From the NCBI GenBank assembly GCA_014859755.1, contig JACUTO010000065.1, positions 1 to 7,982 on the forward strand: a stretch of DNA of 7,982 bases, in the 5' to 3' direction. Every line of letters begins with the position of its first letter. Position 1 is the first letter of the stretch. The notes under the pieces were generated by a model that saw only the letters and a program-made list of their open reading frames with translations, ran no database searches and was not told the origin of the DNA. The translations under genes and the position numbers were made by a program. This document shows, one piece after another, positions 5,372 to 7,982 of this stretch. This DNA is from Candidatus Bathyarchaeota archaeon. Its GTDB lineage: Archaea; Thermoproteota; Bathyarchaeia; Bathyarchaeales; Bathyarchaeaceae.

Positions 5372-6016
5372 CTATATCTTTCTTTTTAGGCTTAGTGCCT
5401 TTCCTTTAAGTCGCATTCTCCAGGGTATCGATTTTCCCACAGGAGTAGTTGCTCCCTTTTTGATTGCCCGAACGATTTCATCAACATCCGGATCAGCTTC
5501 GATAACTGTGTAAGCGGCTCCGATTTCAGGACCATAGTGGGAGTCGCTTCCGGCGGTTTGTGGAAGGCTAAGGCGGGCGGCGAGTTTTTGGTTTAGGTAT
5601 GTGAAAAGCCGGAAGGGGATGGCTGCTGAGTTGATCACCTCGATGGCGTCGTAGGAGGCTGTTTGTCGGCTTGGCGCCGATTTATAAAATAAGGTGGGAT
5701 GGGGGGCCACAGCGATTCCACCGGCTTCGTGGATTCTTTGGATCGTCTCGTTGATGTCCAATTTTGGAGGAATCGGCGTGGTTACGTTGAGGGCAAGGAG
5801 GTGACCACTTAGGGTTGTTATTTCGATTCCAGAGATGACGATGAGATCGCTGTTTTGAAGCTTAAGTGCTCCGGCGAGGGTGTCGTGGTCGGTGATGGCA
5901 ACTCCATCTAACCCTCGTTTCTTGGAGTAGGTGATCACTTCTTTGAGGGTTGTGACGGCGTCAGGGGAATAACACGTGTGAACGTGAAGGTCAATTTTTA
6001 GACTCAAACTCTTCAC
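5372..6016 (-). CDS. PHP-domain metal-dependent phosphoesterase
   Basis: PHP (polymerase and histidinol phosphatase) fold hydrolase, probably acting on a phosphate ester or nucleotide; the substrate is not predictable. The 214 residues hold the usual metal-site motifs in order: HVH (His11, His13), ITDHD (Asp43, His44, Asp45), Glu65 in SGIEIT, His72 in SGHLLAL, APHP (His106) and GSDSH (Asp158, His160). All ligands expected for the trinuclear site are present, so it should be active. It matches the stand-alone PHP class (TrpH/YciV-like) rather than the polymerase-linked domains or the longer histidinol phosphatases. The GTG start at 6016 overlaps the metG stop in GTGA, so the two are co-transcribed and probably coupled. 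The C-terminal 25 residues are basic. It ends ten bases from the convergent acidic ORF. Confidence 0.88.
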   Translation of the reverse strand: MKSLSLKIDLHVHTCYSPDAVTTLKEVITYSKKRGLDGVAITDHDTLAGALKLQNSDLIVISGIEITTLSGHLLALNVTTPIPPKLDINETIQRIHEAGGIAVAPHPTLFYKSAPSRQTASYDAIEVINSAAIPFRLFTYLNQKLAARLSLPQTAGSDSHYGPEIGAAYTVIEADPDVDEIVRAIKKGATTPVGKSIPWRMRLKGKALSLKRKI

Positions 6017-7743
6017 TTCATCTTGCCCACTCGCACGTTAGACTTAGACAACTTCTGTAGGTTAGACCTTGCTTTTTCTAATATGATCTGCAGTTCTTCT
6101 TCGGTGGATTTTATTTTGCTGAAAAGGGGTTTTGCCTTGTTTATTTTGTGGCCTGTTGGGAGGTCTTTTTTTGTTTCGTTCCATGTTCGTTCATGAACAG
6201 TGCCTGGTAAGTTAAGGAGCTTCCCGAGTTTTTCGGCTGTAAAGGGGGTGAAGGGTTCTAGGGTTATGGCGAGATTTTTGACGATTTGGGCGGCAACATA
6301 TATGGTGTTAGCTGCAGATTGTGGGTTGGTTTTGATGGTTTTCCACGGTTCCTTTTCGTTAAGGAATCTGTTTCCAAGGTGACTGAGACCTATGACCTGC
6401 CGCAGAGCCTCTTGGAGTTTAAATTCTTCTAGATTTTGTGCGATTTTCTCCACCCTTTTTCTCGTCGACTCGAGGGTGCTTTTGTCGCGTTCATCGAGTT
6501 TGCTTGGCTTCGGCACCACGCTGTCGAAGTGTTGATTGATGAAGGTTAGGGTTCTGTGGATGAAGTTTCCTAGGGTGTCGTTTAGGTCGGAGTTCACTTT
6601 TTCGATGAAGGTTTTCCATGAGAAGTTTGTGTCTTTTGTTTCAGGTCGCATGGATATGAGGGTGTACCTCCAGTAATCGGCTGGGAAGAGTTCTAGCGCC
6701 TCGTCAATCCAAACGCCTATCCGTCGGCTCTTAGAAAACGCTTGGCCTTCAAACATCAAGAACTCGATGGAGTCGACGTTCCATGGTAAGTTGTAGTCTT
6801 CATGAGTGGCAAGGAGCAGGGCTGGGAGAATAAGGGTGTGGAAGGGAATGTTGTCCTTTCCTATAAAGTATAATGTTTTTGCTTCTTTGTTGAACCAGTA
6901 TTCTTTCCACCTTTCTTCTTCTCCTCTTTTTTTGAAGTATTCAACTGTGGCTGAGAGGTATCCTAAAACGGCTTCAACCCACACATAGATGGTTTTGCCC
7001 TCAGCACCTGGGAAGGGTGCTGGGATCCCCCATTTATTGTCTCTGGTGACAGGTCTGGGTTCCAATCCTTCTTGGAGGATGTTTAAACTGAAGTTTCGGG
7101 CGTTGTCAGGTAGCTGCTTATTGCTTTTGATGTAGTTGCGAAGTTGCTCATTAAATTTTGACAGATCGAAGTACCAGTGCTTGCTTCTTTTTATGACTGG
7201 CGTGGATCCGCAGATGGTACAGTAGGGTTGGATAAGCTTGACTGGTTCTAGAAGACTTCCACAAGTCTCGCACTGGTCTCCTCGTGCTTGTTTATAGCCA
7301 CAGTTGGGACATATTCCCTCCACGAATCTGTCGGGCAAGAATCTGTCGCACTTCGGGCAGTAAGGCAACTCTGTTTCTTGGGTGAAGATGTATCCGTTGT
7401 CATAGATTTTCAGTAAAAGGTCTTGCACAAACTTCTTATGTAAGGGGTTTTCTGTGCGGGTGTAGTTACTGAAGGATATACCCCACCTTTCAAATAGGTC
7501 CACGACTTTCTCATGGTTTTGATCTGTCAGTTGTTTGGGCGGAATTCCCAGTCGGACGGCTTCAACTTCGATGGGTGTTCCATGCTCGTCAGACCCGGTC
7601 ACATAGACAACATCGTCTCCCTTTAACCTATAGTATCGGGCGACAACATCTGCTGACAGAATGGAGCTCACAATGTTGCCTAGGTGAGGCACGTAATTGA
7701 TGTAGGGCCACGCTGAGGTGACCAGAATCTTAGCGAGTACAAT
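6013..7743 (-). CDS. metG: Methionyl-tRNA synthetase; start codon not canonical as read
   Basis: Class I aminoacyl-tRNA synthetase that charges tRNA-Met in the cytoplasm. Counting from the GTG at 7692, there are PHLGN (HIGH equivalent, 2-6), SDEHGTP (34-40), two zinc knuckles with CxxC pairs at Cys112/115, 128/131, 141/144 and 158/161, and FSKSR (KMSKS equivalent, 319-323), then the helical anticodon-binding domain. Family members begin with a strand like ILVTSAWPYINYVPHLGN; this is encoded in frame upstream of 7692 to a stop at 7756-7758, but no ATG, GTG or TTG occurs there. The coordinate given, 7743, is the ATT just after GGAGGTG (7745-7751); a GTA at 7738-7740 sits at ideal spacing. At about 576 residues the protein lacks the EMAPII-like C-terminal tRNA-binding domain, ending in VRVGKMK. 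The PHP gene overlaps it by four bases. Confidence 0.9.
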   Translation of the reverse strand: MVLAKILVTSAWPYINYVPHLGNIVSSILSADVVARYYRLKGDDVVYVTGSDEHGTPIEVEAVRLGIPPKQLTDQNHEKVVDLFERWGISFSNYTRTENPLHKKFVQDLLLKIYDNGYIFTQETELPYCPKCDRFLPDRFVEGICPNCGYKQARGDQCETCGSLLEPVKLIQPYCTICGSTPVIKRSKHWYFDLSKFNEQLRNYIKSNKQLPDNARNFSLNILQEGLEPRPVTRDNKWGIPAPFPGAEGKTIYVWVEAVLGYLSATVEYFKKRGEEERWKEYWFNKEAKTLYFIGKDNIPFHTLILPALLLATHEDYNLPWNVDSIEFLMFEGQAFSKSRRIGVWIDEALELFPADYWRYTLISMRPETKDTNFSWKTFIEKVNSDLNDTLGNFIHRTLTFINQHFDSVVPKPSKLDERDKSTLESTRKRVEKIAQNLEEFKLQEALRQVIGLSHLGNRFLNEKEPWKTIKTNPQSAANTIYVAAQIVKNLAITLEPFTPFTAEKLGKLLNLPGTVHERTWNETKKDLPTGHKINKAKPLFSKIKSTEEELQIILEKARSNLQKLSKSNVRVGKMK

Positions 7744-7744
7744 G

Positions 7745-7751
7745 CACCTCC
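7745..7751 (-). promoter_or_regulatory. metG ribosome binding site
   Basis: The minus strand reads GGAGGTG, a full match to the archaeal anti-Shine-Dalgarno. It shows that translation should start within the next 3-10 bases, although no canonical in-frame start codon exists there. Confidence 0.7.
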
Positions 7752-7772
7752 AAGTTTAGTTTCAAGTGTATA

Positions 7773-7820
7773 ATGTTCTTTACAGCTCTAATACTTAAGC
7801 ACGACGGAGTTAAAGAACAT
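7773..7820. repeat. 10-bp perfect inverted repeat around the metG promoter
   Basis: ATGTTCTTTA at 7773-7782 and its exact complement TAAAGAACAT at 7811-7820 are separated by 28 bases that include the TATA-like box at 7789-7799. The arms lie between TATA and predicted transcript start, and just upstream of the BRE position, as an operator would. Confidence 0.6.
7789..7799 (-). promoter_or_regulatory. Candidate metG promoter (TATA box)
   Basis: The minus strand reads CTTAAGTATTA. It predicts a start near 7768 and a leader of about 25-30 bases holding the GGAGGTG site. The remaining stretch 7821-7916 contains only a 28-codon frame (7819-7905, plus) that I do not support as a gene. Confidence 0.42.
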
Positions 7821-7916
7821 GATGAAATATTGCGGATGCTGGAACCTTCTCTCCATTAAAGAAAGGGGACCATCTGAAGTTGAGGTCGGTGAATTCGCTT
7901 GCTAACTTCGGTTCTA

Positions 7917-7982
7917 TTAAGCTGTGGCTTTAGGTTTCGGCGGAGGAGGCGCTGGAGCTCTAGGTATTAAGGCTCTGGGTGC
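7917..7982 (-). other. Possible C-terminal end of a proline-rich minus-strand ORF, partial
   Basis: From the window edge the minus strand reads 21 codons ending in PRAPAPPPPKPKATA and a TAA at 7917-7919, which could be the proline-rich, basic tail of the gene preceding metG. The plus strand over the same bases offers a competing reading: a GTG at 7924 followed by a glycine-rich segment (ALGFGGGGAGALG), with no Shine-Dalgarno. The local GC-rich third positions suit either frame. No function is claimed. Confidence 0.25.

Noticed and set aside
7819..7877. Possible C/D-box guide RNA: ATGATGA at 7819-7825 and CTGA at 7874-7877
   Set aside because: No C' box is present, the D' candidate is CTGG rather than CTGA, and the flanks do not form a clear terminal stem. 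Two short motifs at this distance occur readily by chance.
7819..7905. 28-residue plus-strand ORF with a CGC motif (MMKYCGCWNLL...)
   Set aside because: It is too short to support, has no Shine-Dalgarno, overlaps the inverted repeat arm, and has no recognisable family.
1..7982. CRISPR array, transposon ends or integration site
   Set aside because: No regularly spaced repeats, transposase, integrase or duplicated tRNA end was seen by eye in either strand.

Overview
The window looks like a chromosomal segment of an archaeon, most likely a TACK-group organism such as a Bathyarchaeia-like lineage; that placement is inference. Supporting signs are a ferredoxin-dependent 2-oxoacid oxidoreductase operon, a MiaB/CDKAL1-type tRNA methylthiotransferase, an archaeal-type MetRS with two zinc knuckles, TATA-like boxes roughly 25 bases before predicted transcription starts, GGAGG Shine-Dalgarno sites, frequent TTG/GTG starts, and a tRNA gene with an apparent bulge-helix-bulge intron. 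No CRISPR array, transposase, integrase or other mobile element was seen.

Left part (1-2311, minus strand): an overlapping operon korA-korB-korC, with korC cut by the window edge, encodes alpha, beta and gamma subunits of a 2-oxoacid (probably 2-oxoglutarate):ferredoxin oxidoreductase. No ferredoxin-like delta subunit lies upstream. Next comes an intergenic stretch holding a tRNA-Asn(GTT) gene on the minus strand (2523-2630), whose T-arm is interrupted by a proposed 31-base intron. Facing away from it on the plus strand are a MIP18/DUF59 iron-sulfur assembly-type protein and a MoaD/ThiS-like ubiquitin-fold protein ending in Gly-Gly-Gly.

Middle part: the MoaD-like gene converges, with a five-base gap, on a minus-strand methylthiotransferase gene (ms2t6A37 formation in tRNA). 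A 274-base divergent promoter region separates that gene from a 52-residue ribbon-helix-helix regulator (resembling the short CdrS-type family), which overlaps a 62-residue acidic, proline-containing ORF of unknown function.

Right part (minus strand): metG (methionyl-tRNA synthetase) and a PHP-domain phosphoesterase gene overlap by four bases. The conserved N-terminal strand of MetRS is encoded, but it has no ATG, GTG or TTG start in frame. The metG promoter region carries a perfect 10-bp inverted repeat bracketing the TATA-like box. The last roughly 65 bases may hold the end of another gene.

Three genes serve translation (tRNA-Asn, the tRNA methylthiotransferase, MetRS) and three serve Fe-S or ferredoxin and sulfur-carrier chemistry (KOR, MIP18, MoaD-like). 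The points most worth checking are the T-arm intron with C at position 55, the missing MetRS start codon, and the RHH/acidic ORF pair.
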